Source: Vespa crabro (Eukaryota; Arthropoda; Insecta; Hymenoptera; Vespidae). From it: a stretch of DNA of 64,000 nt. Shown here one piece after another: positions 1 through 15,940 of this stretch (positions are counted from its first letter, which is position 1; every line of letters starts with the position of its first letter). The position numbers and the translations under genes were made by a program. Under the pieces are notes generated by a model. The model was given only the letters and a program-made list of their open reading frames with translations. It made no database searches and was not told where the DNA came from. The stretch lies in assembly GCF_910589235.1 (NCBI RefSeq), contig NC_060968.1, positions 248,001 to 312,000 of the forward strand, written 5' to 3'.

Positions 1-2076
1 AATAACAATATTAATTATTATAATGATAATGACGATAATAATAGATGTAATAATAACAATATTAAAAATAATATGTATAATAACGATAATAACGACAATA
101 ATAGTAGTAGTAATGACAGTAATAAAAATAATAGCCATAAAAACGATTTTAACGATAATAATAATAACGATAATAACGATAATATCGATAATATTAATAA
201 CAATGTATACGATAATTTCGATATTAATGATTGTAATATTAACAGTATTAACGATCACAACGATAATAGCGACTATAATAATAACTATAATAACGACTTT
301 CCTAATAATAATAATAATATTATCTTTAGTAACAATAATAATAATAACGATGTTTATAATAGTAATAATAACAACAATTATAACGATACTAACGATAATA
401 TTGTTAATAACGATAATTCCGATAATAACGACAATAAAAATAATCATAATAACGATAATAACGATAATAATAGTAATTATAGTTACGCTAATAAAGTAAA
501 TAACTACAATAACAAAAATAATATTAATATTAATAATAACGATAATAACGATAATAAGGATAATAACAACAATTATAATAATAATAATAATAATAACAAT
601 AACGATAATATCGATAAAACCAATAATAATTTCAGTAATAATATCAATATTATCAATATTAACGATAAAAGCGTTAAGAATAGTAACGATAATAACGATA
701 ATATTGATAATAATATTAACAGTATTTACGATAATATCGATAATAGTAATAATAATAATAACAATATTAACGATCATAACGATAATAGCGATAATACTAA
801 TAAAGATAATAACGATAATAAGAAAAATAATAATATCGATAGCAAAAACAATAATTATAATGATGATTATATTAGTAATACTAATAACGATTACAACGAT
901 AATAACGATAATATCGATAACAACGATATTAATAATAAAATTAATAAGGACAATTACTTTAATAACTAAAATAATAATAGCAATAATAACTATAAGAACG
1001 ATAATAATGATAATAATAGTAATAACAATAATAACGATAACAATATTAATAACAATAATAACGATTATAATGAAAATAACGATAATGATAATAATATTAA
1101 TAAAAATAATGACGGTAAAGCGATATTAACGATGATCACCTTAATACTGATAACAATATTAACAATAATAACGATAATCACGATAGTAATGATAATAATA
1201 TTAACAATAATATCGATAAATACAATCATACCGATAATTATAATAAATATCGATAATAAGGATAATTAAGAGAAAAAAAGGTAATAACGAATATGACGAT
1301 AATAACGGTAATAATTATAACATTAATGACGATAATAACGATAATTACGATAATAAATATAATGACGATAATAATTATAACAGTAATAACAATAATAACG
1401 ATAGGAAAGATAATGAAGATAATAATAATAACTATAATTACGACAATAGTAATAATAATGACGATAATAACGATATTAGCGATAATAACGATAATAATTA
1501 TAAAGATAATAACGAAATTGACCATAATAAAGATAATGCTGATAATAACGATAATAATAATAATAATAGTAACAACAATAACGATAATTACAATAATAAT
1601 AACAACAGCAAAAACGATAATACAGATAATAACGATAATAATAATAACAATGATAACGATAATAACGATAAGAACGATTACAATTATGTCGCTTTTAAAG
1701 AATACAGTAATAATAATTATATCGGTAATAACGATAATAACAATAATAATAATAACAATAAAAAAGATAATAGAGAAATCAACGATAGTAATTGTAATAA
1801 TAAAATAATAATAACGATACTAACGATAATAACGATATTAACGATATTATCGATAATATTAGCAATGATAATAACTATAATGTCTATAATAACGTTAATA
1901 ACGATATTAATAATAACAATTTTAACGATCATATCGACAATAATAATTAAAATATTAACGATAATATCGTTATTAATAATTACGATTATGATGATAATAA
2001 CGATAATAACGATTATAATAATAACGATAGTAACGATAATTGTATTTATAATAATAATGACAATAACGATAATAAC

Positions 2077-2112
<36 letters not shown>

Positions 2113-2402
2113 GATAATAACGATATTAATGACAAAGACGATAATAATGATAACAATACAAATTATAATAATATTAATAATAATAACGACGATATTAACA
2201 ATAATAATGAGAAGAACAATAAAGATAATAACGATAATAAACATAAACATTATGTTAATAATAACGATAATAACGTTATTAGTACTAATAATAATAATAA
2301 CAATAATAATTGCGTTAATGATGATAAAAACAATAAACATGGTAACGATATTCGAAATAATAATAATGACGATAATAATGGTAATAACGATAATAACGAT
2401 AA
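1..2402 (+). repeat. Large direct repeat, copy A (cut by window start)
   Basis: Bases 1-2402 reappear at 5415-7809 in the same orientation, starting at an offset of 5414 bp. The offset falls to 5413 after a one-base indel near 670 and to about 5407 near the end through triplet-lattice indels. About twenty differences were noticed over the first 1.2 kb, so identity is roughly 98 percent. Many differences are transitions within the lattice. Homology stops abruptly near 2402/7809. The left end lies outside the window, so the true repeat may be longer. Confidence 0.93.
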
Positions 2403-3438
2403 TTATAATAACATTAAAAACAATAATATTAATAAAAACAATAAATATAATAACGATAATAATAATAAATTAATAACGATAATAAGGATAATAACAATAA
2501 TATTAATACCACAATTAAGAATAATAATGATTATAATTATAATGATAAAAACCATAGTAGTTATAATAATAATATCAATGATAAAGATAATAATGACACA
2601 AACGATAATAATAATAAGAATAATAATAATAATAATAAACATAGTAATGATAATAACGATAATAATAATAACATTAATATCGATAATAACGATTATAACG
2701 ATAATATTAATACTAATAATAACAAAAATTACAATAATAATCATAAAAAAAATAATACCATTAATAACGATAATTACGATATTAACGAAAAAAAAGAAAA
2801 TAATAATAAAAATAATATCGATAATAAAGCTAAGAACGATAATGACAATAATAAAAAAAATAATAATAAAGATGATAACGATGTTAACGATTATAACTAT
2901 AATAATAATAACAATAAAACTATAATAACGATAATAAAGATAATTGTAATAACGATAATATCGATAATAGTATTAATAATTATAACGATAATAACGATAA
3001 TAACGATTATAGTATTAACAATAAAATCGATAATAACCATAATAATAATAATAAATAAAATAATAACAACAAAAATAACTATAATAACGGTAATAATAAT
3101 AATAATATTAACAATAATAACGATAACAACGACAATGGTGATAAAAGTAATAAAAATAAAATAGAAAATAAGGATAATAACAATGACAACGATAATAAAA
3201 TAACAATATTAACGATAATAACGATAAGAACGATTATACGGATTATTATAATGAAGATAATAACGATAATGGCAATAATAATAATAACGATAATGACGAT
3301 AATAACGATAATAATGATAGAAACTATAATAACGATAATAACAATAATAAAGATTATAATAACAATAATACCGATAATAACGTTAATAAATATAATAATA
3401 ATAGTAATAATAAAGATTAAAACAATTATAACGATTAT

Positions 3439-3654
3439 AATGATAATAACGAATATAATATTAATAATAATAACAATAATAACGATAATAACGATAATTA
3501 TATTAATCGAAGTAATAATATAAATATTAACAATGTTTGCAATAATAATGATAATAACGAAAATAATATCAATAATAATAACAATAATAACGATAATAAC
3601 GATAATTATTTTAATAGAAGTAATAATATAAATATTAACAATGTTTGCCATAAT
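3439..3654 (+). repeat. 108-bp tandem duplication within the triplet satellite
   Basis: Bases 3439-3546 and 3547-3654 are adjacent copies of one 108-bp segment, 36 triplets long. It is marked by the rare word AACAATGTTTGC (in 3511-3540 and 3619-3648), which breaks the usual lattice. A related, more diverged relic of the second half occurs near 12,410-12,490. This shows segmental copying above the triplet level. Confidence 0.85.
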
Positions 3655-5414
3655 AATGATAATAACGATAATAATAGTGGTAACAATTAAAGTAATAAAA
3701 GTAATAACGATAATAACGATAATAACTATAAGAGTAAAAATAATTTCGAGAATAACAATAATGACGATAATAACGAAAATAACGATAATAATAATAAAAT
3801 TAATAACGATAATTCGTTAATAGTAATAATAATAATAACAATAATAACGATAACAACGATGATAAGGATAATAGTAATAACGATAATAACGACAATAATA
3901 ATAATAATATTATCGATAATAAAGTTAATAACGATATTATTAATAATTGTAATAATAATAAAAACGATAATAACGATAATTACGATAATAATAATAATAA
4001 TAATAATAACAATGAAAAAGATAAAAGTGAAAATAATAATAGTAATAATAAAAATAATAATATTATCGTTAATATCGATAATAACGATAATAATAATAAC
4101 AATATCAACGATAATATCCATAATAAAAATAAAAATATTAAAGATAATATCGATAATAATAATAATTATAGTAATAACAGAAAAATCGACAATAAAGATA
4201 ATAACCTTAATAATAATAAGGATTATAAAGATAATAACGAAAGTAACGATATTAACGATTATAATAATAACGCTAATAACGATAATAATAATAATAATAT
4301 CGTTAATAAGCACGATAATAATGATTATAATGGAAATAATAATAATTACAATATCGATAATAACGATAATAACGGTAAAAACGATAATAATAATAGTAAT
4401 AACACTAGTAATAATAATAATGAAAATTACGATAATAACGATAATAATAATAGTTATAATAATATTATAACAATAATAACGAGAACAACGATTATAACGA
4501 TATCTATAATAACGATAATAAAGACAGTAATAATAACAATAATAATATCGATAATAACTGTAATAATGATAGTAACGATAATGACGATAATAACGATAAT
4601 ATCGAAAATAACGATAATAACGACAGTAATAATAATAATAATAATAATATCCATACTGCAGATAATGACGCCAATAATAATAATTATAATAATATAAGTA
4701 ATAATAACGATAAAGACGATAATAATAATAGTAATAATAACAATATTAAAAATAATAACGATAATAACGATAATAACGATAATAACGATAATAGCGACAA
4801 AAGAAATTATAATAATAAAGATATTAACTATATTATCGAAAATAAAGATAAAAGCTATAAGAATAATAATAATATGAACAATATCAATGATAAAAACGAT
4901 AATAAACGTAATAACAGTAACGTTGACACGACATTAATAATAACAATATTAAAGATAATAACGATAATAATAATAATAACGACATTAATAACTATAATAA
5001 ATATAATAACGAAATGGTATAACGGTAAAAACTACAATAGTAGAAACAATAATAACGATATTATCGAAAATAACGATATTAACAAAAATAATAATAACAG
5101 TAATAACGATAATAACGATATAGCGATTTATAATAATAATAATAATAATAATATTAATAATCTTATAAGACAAAATAATAATAAGATAAAATAATAATAA
5201 TATTAACGATTACAAAGAAAATAATGATAATAATAGTAGTAATAATAACAATAATAACAATAATAACGGTAATAAAGGAAATAACGGTAATTATGATAAT
5301 AATTATAAGAATAAACTATTTAACATTGATACTAACATTAATAACGATAATATTAATAAAATTAATAACGATAATAACGTTTATAATAATGGGAACGATA
5401 ATAATATTAATAAT

Positions 5415-7809
5415 AATAACAATATTAATTATTATAATGATAATGACGATAATAATAGATGTAATAATAACAATATTAAAAATAATATGTATAATAACGA
5501 TAATAACGACAATAATAGTAGTAGTAATGACAGTAATAAAAATAATAGCCATAAAAACGATTTTAACGATAATAATAATAACGATAATAACGATAATATC
5601 GATAATATTAATAACAATGTATACGATAATTTCGATATTAATGATTGTAATATTAACAGTATTAACGATCACAACGATAATAGCGACTATAATAATAACT
5701 ATAATAACGACTTTACTAATAATAATAATAATATTATCTTTAGTAACAATAATAATAATAACGATGTTTATAATAGTAATAATAACAACGATTATAACGA
5801 TACTAACGATAATATTGTTAACAACGATAATTCCGATAATAACGACAATAAAAATAATCATAATAAGGATAATAACGATAATAATAGTAATTATAGTGAC
5901 GCTAATAAAGTTAATAACTACAATAACAAAAATAATATTAATATTAATAATAACGATAATAACGATAATAAGGATAATAACAACAATTATAATAATAATA
6001 ATAATAATAACAATAACGATAATAACGATAAAACCAATAACAATTTCAGTAATAATAACAATATTATCAATATTAACGATAAAGCGTTAAGAATAGTAAC
6101 GATAATAACGATAATATTGATAATAATATTAACAATATTTACGATAATATCGATAATAGTAACAATAATAATAACAATATTAACGATCATAACGATAATA
6201 GCGATAATATTAATAAAGATAATAACGATAATAAGAAAAATAATAATATCGATAGCAAAAACAATAATTATAATGATGATTATATTAGTAATACTAATAA
6301 CGATTACAACGATAATAACGATAATATCGATAATAACGATATTAATAATAAAATTAATAAGGACAATTACTTTAATAACTAAAATAATAATAGCAATAAT
6401 AACTATAAGAACGATAATAATGATAATAATAGTAATAACAATAATAACGATAACAATATTAATAACAATAATAACGATTATAATGAAAATAACGATAATG
6501 ATAATAATATTAATAAAAATAATGACGATAAAGCGATATTAACGATGATCACATTAATACTGATAACAATATTAACAATAATGACGATAATCACGATAGT
6601 AATGATAATAATATTAACAATAATATCGATAAATACAATCATACCGATAATTATAATAAATATCGATAATAAGGATAATTAAGAGAAAAAAAGGTAATAA
6701 CGAATATAACGATAATAACGGTAATAATTATAACAATAATGACGATAATAACGATAATTACGATAATAAATATAATGACGATAATAATTATAACAGTAAT
6801 AACAATAATAACGATAGGAAAGATAATGAAGATAATAATAATAACTATAATTACGACAATAGTAATAATTATTACGATAATAACGATATTAGCGATAATA
6901 ACGATAATAATTATAAAGATAATAACGAAATTGACCATAATAAAGATAATGCTGATAATAACGATAATAATAATAATAATAGTAACAACAATAACGATAA
7001 TTACAATAATAATAACAACAGCAAAAACGATAATACAGATAATAATGATAATAATAATAACAATGATAACGATAATAACGATAAGAACGATTACAATTAT
7101 GTCGCTTTTAAAGAAAACAGTAATAATAATTATATCGGTAATAACGATAATAACAATAATAATAATAACAATAAAAAAGATAATAGAGAAATCAACGATA
7201 GTAATTGTAATAATAAAATAATAATAACGATACTAACGATAATAACGATATTTCCGATATTATCGATAATATTAACAATGATAATAACTATAATGTCTAT
7301 AATAACGTTAATAACGATATTAATAATAACAATTTTAACGATCATATCGACAATAATAATTAAAATATTAACGATAATATCGTTATAAATAATTACGATT
7401 ATGATGATAATAACGATAATAACGATTATAATAATAACGATAGTAACGATAATTGTATTTATAATAATAACGACAATAACGATAATAACTATAATAATAA
7501 TAATAATAATAATAATAAAGATAATAAAGATATTAATGACAAAAACGATAATAATGATAACAATACAAATTATAATAATATTAATAATAATAACGACGAT
7601 AATAACAATAATAATGAGAAGAACAATAAAGATAATAACGATAATAAACATAAACATTATGTTAATAATAACGATAATAACGTTATTAGTACTAATAATA
7701 ATAATAACAATAATAATTGCGTTAATGATGATAAAAACAATAAACATGGTAACGATATTCGAAATAATAATAATGATGATAATAATGGTAATAACGATAA
7801 TAACGATAA
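5415..7809 (+). repeat. Large direct repeat, copy B
   Basis: Second copy of 1-2402. It starts where the sequence matches base 1 of the window and runs to about 7809. There this copy continues with AAGATTTATGAAG-type sequence while copy A goes its own way. Sequence just upstream of 5415 cannot be compared because copy A is cut by the window edge. The high identity in fast-evolving low-complexity DNA indicates a recent duplication or ongoing homogenisation. Confidence 0.93.
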
Positions 7810-8266
7810 TAATAATAAGATTTATGAAGATATTAGCAATAATATCGATAATAACGATAATAATAGTAAAATTAACAATAATAACAATAATAACAATTAT
7901 AGCGGTAATTACAATATTAACGATAATAACGATAATAATAATAACACCAATAACAATAATATCGACAATAACGTTAATTACGATAATAATAATAACAATT
8001 ATGGCGATATTAACGATAAAAATGATAACGATAATAACGATAATAGTAATAATAATAATATCAAAAATAACAATACGATAATAATTACGATAATGACTAT
8101 AATAACGATAATAATAATTACGATAACGGCGATGATAATAATATCTATAATAATGTTAATGACGATAATAATAATAACAAAAATATCAACAAAAACGATA
8201 ATAATGATAATAACAATAATAATATTAACAATAATAACGATAATAACAATATGAAAAATCACTATA

Positions 8267-8284
8267 ATCTACGATAACGTAGAT
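8267..8284. other. Perfect inverted repeat (7-bp arms, 4-base loop)
   Basis: ATCTACG-ATAA-CGTAGAT forms a perfect 7-bp stem. It is one of the few G+C-containing words in the triplet satellite that departs from the AAT/AAC/GAT lattice. It may be chance or a scar of a small insertion; no function is claimed. Confidence 0.5.
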
Positions 8285-9570
8285 AAAAACAAGAACAATA
8301 ATAGAAAAATAACGAAAATAAGGATAATAACGATAATAGCGTCAATAATAAAAAAGATTACGATAATAACGATAATAAAAAAAATAATAATAACGATAAT
8401 ATCGATAATAACGTTAATAATACTAGCAGTAATAACTATATTAACGGTAATAACTATGTTTAAGTAATCAGTAGTAACGATAGTATCGTTAATAATCATC
8501 ATAATAATGATTATAACGAAATTGACGAGAATAACGATAATAATAATAAAATTAATAACGATAATTACGTTATAACGAAAATAATAACAATATTAATATC
8601 GATAATAACGAGAATAATAATAATAATAAGAATAATTACAATATTAAGGATAATAACGATAATAACAATAATACTAATAAAGATGACAACAATAAAACAA
8701 TAATATTAATATTAATAATAACGAAAATAAGGATAATAACGATGACAAAGATAATATTAATAATAAATATCAAGATAATAACCATATTAACTTTAATAAC
8801 GATACCAACGACAATAACGAAAAAATAATAATAATATCGAAAAAAAGGATAATAACGATGTCAACGATAATAATAATAACAACAAAAAGGATAATAAAAA
8901 TAATAAAGATAAAGTAAATAAGGTTAATAACGATTACAATGATAATAATATTAACAATACTAAAGTAATAACGATAATAACGATTATACGGATTATAACA
9001 ATAACGATAATAGAAATAATAATGAGAACGGTAATGAAGATAAAACGATAAAAATGATAATAACTATAATAACAAATATAATAACGATAATAATAATAAC
9101 AATAATAACGATAAATACAATAATTACGATAATAATAATAACAATAATAACGATATTAACGGTAATAACTATTGTAATATTATCGATAATAACAATATTA
9201 TTAATAATAATAATAACGATAATTACAATAATAACGATAACAAAACTAATAATAATAAAGATAATAACAATATTAACGATAATATCGATAATAACGATAA
9301 TAAAAATAATAATTGTAATAACAATAATAAAGATAATAAAGAGAATAACAGTAATAACGATAATAACTATAGTAATAATAATGAAAATAACGATAATAAT
9401 GATATTAACGATAATAATAATAATAATAATATCGATAATAACGATGATAACGAAAATAAAGAAAATAACGATAATAATAATTATAAAATTGCAATAGTAA
9501 TAACGTTAATTACAATTATAACGATAAAAATAATAGTAGTTTTAAAAATAATAGAAATAATAACAATAAT

Positions 9571-10560
9571 AATGATAATAATATATACAATTTTAACGAC
9601 AATAGAAATAATAATAATAACGATAATAAACATAATAACGATAATTATAACAATAATAATAATAATAAAAATGATAACAATAATTTGCATAATAACGATA
9701 ATAATAGTGGTAATGTTAAGAATAACAACAATAATAACGATAATAAAGATTATGACGATAACAATATTATTCATATAGTAATAATAATAATAATAACGAT
9801 AATATCGATATTAGTAGTAATTTTAATAACGATATTAACGATATTTACGATAATAATTATAATAATAATAAAGATAATAACGATAGTAACAATAATAACT
9901 ATAATAATAATAAAAATATTAATGATAATATCGAAAATTATAAAAATAATAATAGCAATAATAACGATAATATCGATATTATCGATAATAATGACATTAA
10001 TAATAATAATAATAGCAATAATAACGATGTTTACGAAAATTGTAATAACATTTGTAACGAAAACAACGGTAATAACATTAATAATAATAATAATAATAAA
10101 GAAAGTAAGCATAATAACGGTGACAACTATAATATTAATAACAAATATAACGATAATAACGATAATAACGATAATAACTATAATAATAATACTAATAATG
10201 AAGATAATAAAGAAATCAATGGCAATAACTATAATAACGTTTATAATAATAATATTATTAAAGATAATAACGGTAATAACAATGCTAACAATAATATCGA
10301 TAATAATAACAACAACAGCAGCAATAATAACTATAATAACTATAGTTTATTTATAATAATAACGATAATAACGATAATAATTATAATAACAATATTAACG
10401 ATAATAACAATGATAATAATAATAATAATAAAGGTAATGACGATAAAAAAGTATCTAACGTTAATAATAATAAAAGCAATAATAATGATGATAATAGAAG
10501 TAATACTAAATATATTAAGATTATTAATTATAATAACGATTATAACGATAACAGTATTAG
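9571..10560 (+). repeat. Diverged segmental repeat, copy 1 (partner 14,801-15,940)
   Basis: Shared rare words in the same order link this stretch to 14,801-15,940: AATGATAATAATATATAC, then GATAATAGTGGTAATGTTAAG-like sequence near 9700/14,930, then a TATGACGATAACAATATTAT word near 9750/14,980, then GAAAATTGTAAT near 10,035/15,536, then a GAAAGTAAG word near 10,100/15,600, then AGATTATTAATTATAATAACG-like sequence near 10,520. The offset drifts from 5230 to about 5377 bp because of indels. Identity is clearly lower than for 1-2402/5415-7809. A shorter relic sharing the GAAAGTAAG word lies near 11,240-11,340. Confidence 0.75.
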
Positions 10561-13500
10561 TAAGAATAACAATAATAACAATAATAGCGATAATAAGGTT
10601 ATTACCGATAATAAGGATAATTATAATATTCATAGTAACTATAATACGGATATTACCGATAATAATAATAACCATATTAACGATTATGGCGAAAAATAAT
10701 AATAATAATAAAGATAATAAAGATAATAAAGACAATAATAATAATGATAATATTAATAATAATAATAATTTTAATGACGATAATAACGGTAATAGTAGTA
10801 GATATAATATCAGTATTATCAATAAAAACGAAAACAATAATAATAATAATACGGTGATTACGATAATAATGGTAATATTAAAATAAAGATTATAAAGATA
10901 ACAACTATATTAACGATAATAACGATAATAATTATAATCATATTAATGATAGTAACGATAATAACGACAATAAAAGAATAATATTAAAAATGACAGTAAC
11001 AATAATAACGATAAAGCAATACTATTAATAACGATATTAACGATAATATTGTTAATAGAAATAAAAATTTTAACGATAATATCGATAATATTAAAAATAA
11101 CAATAATAATAATAAGGATAATAAAGATAACAGAGATAATAATAATAACGAATAAAAAGATAACAACGGCAATAATGATAATAGCAAAAATAACGATATC
11201 AGCTGTAATAAAAATAACAATATTAACGATATTAAAGAAAATAGTAATAACAATAATAACGATAACAACGATATTAACATTAATAATAATAATAATAAAA
11301 ACGAAAGTAAGTATAATAACGGTGACATCGATAATAATAATAAAAATAATAACGATAATAACGGTAAGAACGATTATAGCGATAATAAAATTTATAATAA
11401 TATCGATAATCGCGATAATAACGATAATAATAATATTAATAGTAATAAAAATAAAGATAATATCAATAATAACGATAATATCGATAATAATTATAATAAA
11501 AATAATGAAGATAATAATAATCATAATAACGGTAATAAGGATAAATAAGATAACATCGATAATGATAATAATAATAATAACGATAATAATGAAAATAACG
11601 ATAATAATAATAATAATAATATTAAAAACAATGATAACGACAATAATAATAATAATAATGGCAGTACAAGCAATAATATCGATAATAACGATAATCACGA
11701 TAATAATTATAACAATAATATCAATAATAACGATAAGAAATATAATACTAATAACAATAATATCTTTGACAACGGTAATAACGGTAATGATAATAATTAT
11801 ATATAGATAATAAGGATTATAACGATAAGAACGAACATAACTATAAAAAAGTGAATAACGGCAATAATAATAATAACAATAACGATTATGAAAATGACGA
11901 TAATGACGATAATAACGAAAATGACGATTATAATAATAAAGATAGTAACGATAAGAGTAATAATAATAAAAATGACAATAACGATAATAATAAAAATAAT
12001 AGTAACGATAATATTGATATCAATGATAATAGCAATAATAGAGATATTAACGATAATAATAAAAACAATAATAACGATAATAACAATTATAATGATACTA
12101 ACGAAAATAATATTAATAATAATAGCAATAATAACAATAATAACGATAATTAAAATAATAATATTAACGATATTAAAGATAATATTAATAACAATAGTAA
12201 CGATATCAACGATAATATCTCTAATAATAATAATAATAATAACGAAAACAAGGATAATAACGATGACAACGATAAAAATAATAACAATAATAACGATAGT
12301 GACGATAATAACGATAACAATATTATCGATAAAACGATAATAATGATAATCCCGATAATAACGATAATAACATTAATAATAATAGTAAAAAAAAATAAAA
12401 TAACAATAATAACGATAATAACGACAATTATTTTAATAGAAGAAATAATAACAATATTAACAATGTTTGCAATAATAATGATAACATCGATAATAATAGT
12501 ATTAACAATTAAATTAATAACAATAATAGAGATAATAAAGATAATAAGGATGATAATAATAACGATAGTAGTAATAATAATGACGATAAAAGCGAAAATA
12601 ACAATTATAAGGATAATAATGATATTAGCGATAATATCGATAATAATAATAACAATATTAACGATAATATCGATAATAATAATAACAATATTAACAATAA
12701 TATCTATTAAAATAATAATAATAATAATAATAATAACAGAAATAACGATAATACCGATAATTACAAAGATAATTATAATAGCGATAATAAGAATAATAAC
12801 CATAATAATAGTAACAATAATAAAGATAACAACGATATTATCGATAATAATGATACTAATAATAACAATAATAACGATAAAATCGATAACAATTAAAAAT
12901 CGATAATAACGATAATAGCAGTTATAATCATAATAACGATAATAATATTTATATGAATAAGAATAATAATAATAATATCGATAATAACGATAATAATAGC
13001 AGTAATAATAACAGAATTGACAATAATAACGCTAATAACGATAATAAGAATAATAATAGTAGTAATAATAATAATAATAACGATAATAGCGATAATAAGG
13101 TTAATAACGATAATAACGATAAATATAATAACCATATTACAAAAATAAAAATGTTATAAATGATAACAATAACGATAGTAACGATAACATCGATAATAAT
13201 AATAATATTATAAACGTTAACATCGATTATAATAATAATAATAACATTAATAACGATAATAAAGTTAATAATAATAATAATAATAATAAATATAATTACA
13301 ATAATAATATTAGTAATAACATTAATAACTATCATAACGAAAATAACCATAATAACGATAACAATAATAACGATTAAAACGATAATAACGAAAATAATAA
13401 AAACGATAAAAACTATAATAGTAGTAATAATAATACCGAAAAAAACGTTAATAAATTTAATAATAATAAAAATAATTAACGATAATGAATATATTAACGA

Positions 13501-14800
13501 TATAAACGATGATAAAATCAAAAACTGCGATAATAACGATAGTAATAATTATTATAATTAAGATAAAAAAGATATTAACGATAGTAACGATAATAATTAT
13601 AACAATAATAACGATAATAACGATAGTAACGATGTGAACGATAATAATAAAAACGTTTATAAAGATAATACCGATAATAATAATAATAATAATAACGATA
13701 ATAACGATAGTGGTAATAATAATATCAGTAGTAAAAATAATGACGATAATGACGCTAATAATAATAACAAAATTATCGATATTATCGATAATAATAACTA
13801 TAATAATAACAACAATAACGATAATAACGTTAATAATAGAGATAATTATAACAATATTAAGAATAATAATTATAATAAAGATAATAACGATAATAATTGT
13901 AGTAGTGATAAAAGTAATAATATTAAAAAAGCTAAAATGACTTTAACAATAATACAAATAACGATTTTAGCGATAATAATGATAATGAAATTAATAATAA
14001 TAGTAATAATAATAACGGTAATTACGATATAAACGATAATATTAATAGTAATCATAACAAAAATAACTATAATAACGTTAATAACGATAATAACGATATC
14101 AATAATAACGATAATAACGACAATATTCATAATAATGATAAAAATAATTACAATAATAACGATAAGAATGATAATAATATATACGATAAATTCGATAATA
14201 TCGATAATAATATTAACAATATTAACGATGATATCGATATTAACGAAAAAAATAATAATAATGACGTTAATAACGGTTTATAACGGTAATAATAGTAATA
14301 ACAATATCGACAATAACGATAATAACGATAATTACAATAATAACGATTATAATAATAACGATAATAATAATAGCAATAATAACGATTTTAACGTTAATAA
14401 CGACAGTAATAATAACATTAATAACGATAATAACTTTATCAACGGTAATAATAATGACATTAATAATAATAATCATATTAGAGATATTAACGATAATAAA
14501 AACAAGAATAATTATAACAATAATAATAATAGTAACCATAATAACAATAATATCGATAATAACAATAATAAAAATAATAATAGTAATAGCAATAAAAACG
14601 ATAATAACGATAATAACGATAATAGCGATAAGACTAATATCCATAATAACGATAATAAAGATAATAATTCTAAGAATAATATATATAACATTGATACTAA
14701 CGTTAATAACAATAATACTAATAACAATAATAACGATAATAACATTAATAATGATTAGAATGATAATAATATTAATAATATTAACAATAATAACGATAAT

Positions 14801-15474
14801 AATGATAATAATATATACGATTATAACGACAATAGTAATAATAATAATAACGATCTCAAAAATAATAACGAGAATAATAATAATAATAATTATAATAAAA
14901 ATAAAAACAATCATTTGTATATTAACGATGATAATAGTGGTAATGTTAAGAATAGTAACAATAATAACGATAAAAACGATTATGACGATAACAATATTAT
15001 TGATTATAACGTCAATAGTAATAATAATAATAATAACGATAATATCGATATTAATGATAATAATAATAATTATAATAACGATAGTGACGATTATAACGAT
15101 AATAACGATAATGACTATAATAATGATAATTTCGATTGTAACGAATAAAGTAATAAGAATAATAACGATATTAGTAGTAATATTAATAAAGATAATAACG
15201 ATATTTGCGATAATAATTATATTAATAATAAAGATATTAACGATAGTAACAATAATAACGATAATAATAATAAAAATTTAATGATAATATCGAAAATTAT
15301 AAAAATAGTAATAGCAATAATAAAGATATTATCGATAATAATAAAAACGACAATAACTTTAAGAATAATAATAAAATATCGAAAGTAACAATAATAACGA
15401 CAATTAAGATAATAACGATAATAATAATAACGATAATGACGATGATAATAATAACGGTCATAACGGTAATAACG

Positions 15475-15516
<42 letters not shown>

Positions 15517-15940
15517 GCAATAATAACGATATTAACGAAAATTGTAATGACATTAGTAACGAAACAACGATATAACATTAATAATTATAATAATAGAAAC
15601 GAAAGTAAGTACAATAACAGAGATAACTATAATATTAAAAACAATAATAACGATAATAATGATAATAACAATAATAAAATTTATAATAATAACGATAATA
15701 ACGATTATAACGTTAATAATAATAATAACAATATTAACGATAATATCAATGAGTTTCTAACGATAATAATAATAACGACAATAACTATAATAATGACTAT
15801 GATGATAAGAAAGATAATAACACTAATAATAATAAAAATAATAACGACAATAACGACTATAATGATAATAATAGAAGTAATAATAACAATATTAAGATTA
15901 ATAACTATAATAACGATTATAACGATAATAGTATTAGTAA
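14801..15940 (+). repeat. Diverged segmental repeat, copy 2 (partner 9,571-10,560)
   Basis: Partner of 9,571-10,560, with the same ordered set of rare words. Just upstream, near 14,689, a TAACATTGATACTAAC word also matches 5,325, just before the second copy of the large direct repeat. The triplet satellite therefore contains several generations of copied blocks spaced about 5 kb apart. Confidence 0.75.

Noticed and set aside
73..969. Long Asn/Asp-rich open frames in the triplet satellite (also 5,487-6,542, 11,851-12,153, 13,634-14,032) as low-complexity proteins
   Set aside because: The lattice leaves several frames open on both strands at once, phase slips freely through indels, and there is no codon structure beyond the repeat. 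Prion-like Asn-rich proteins would keep one frame.
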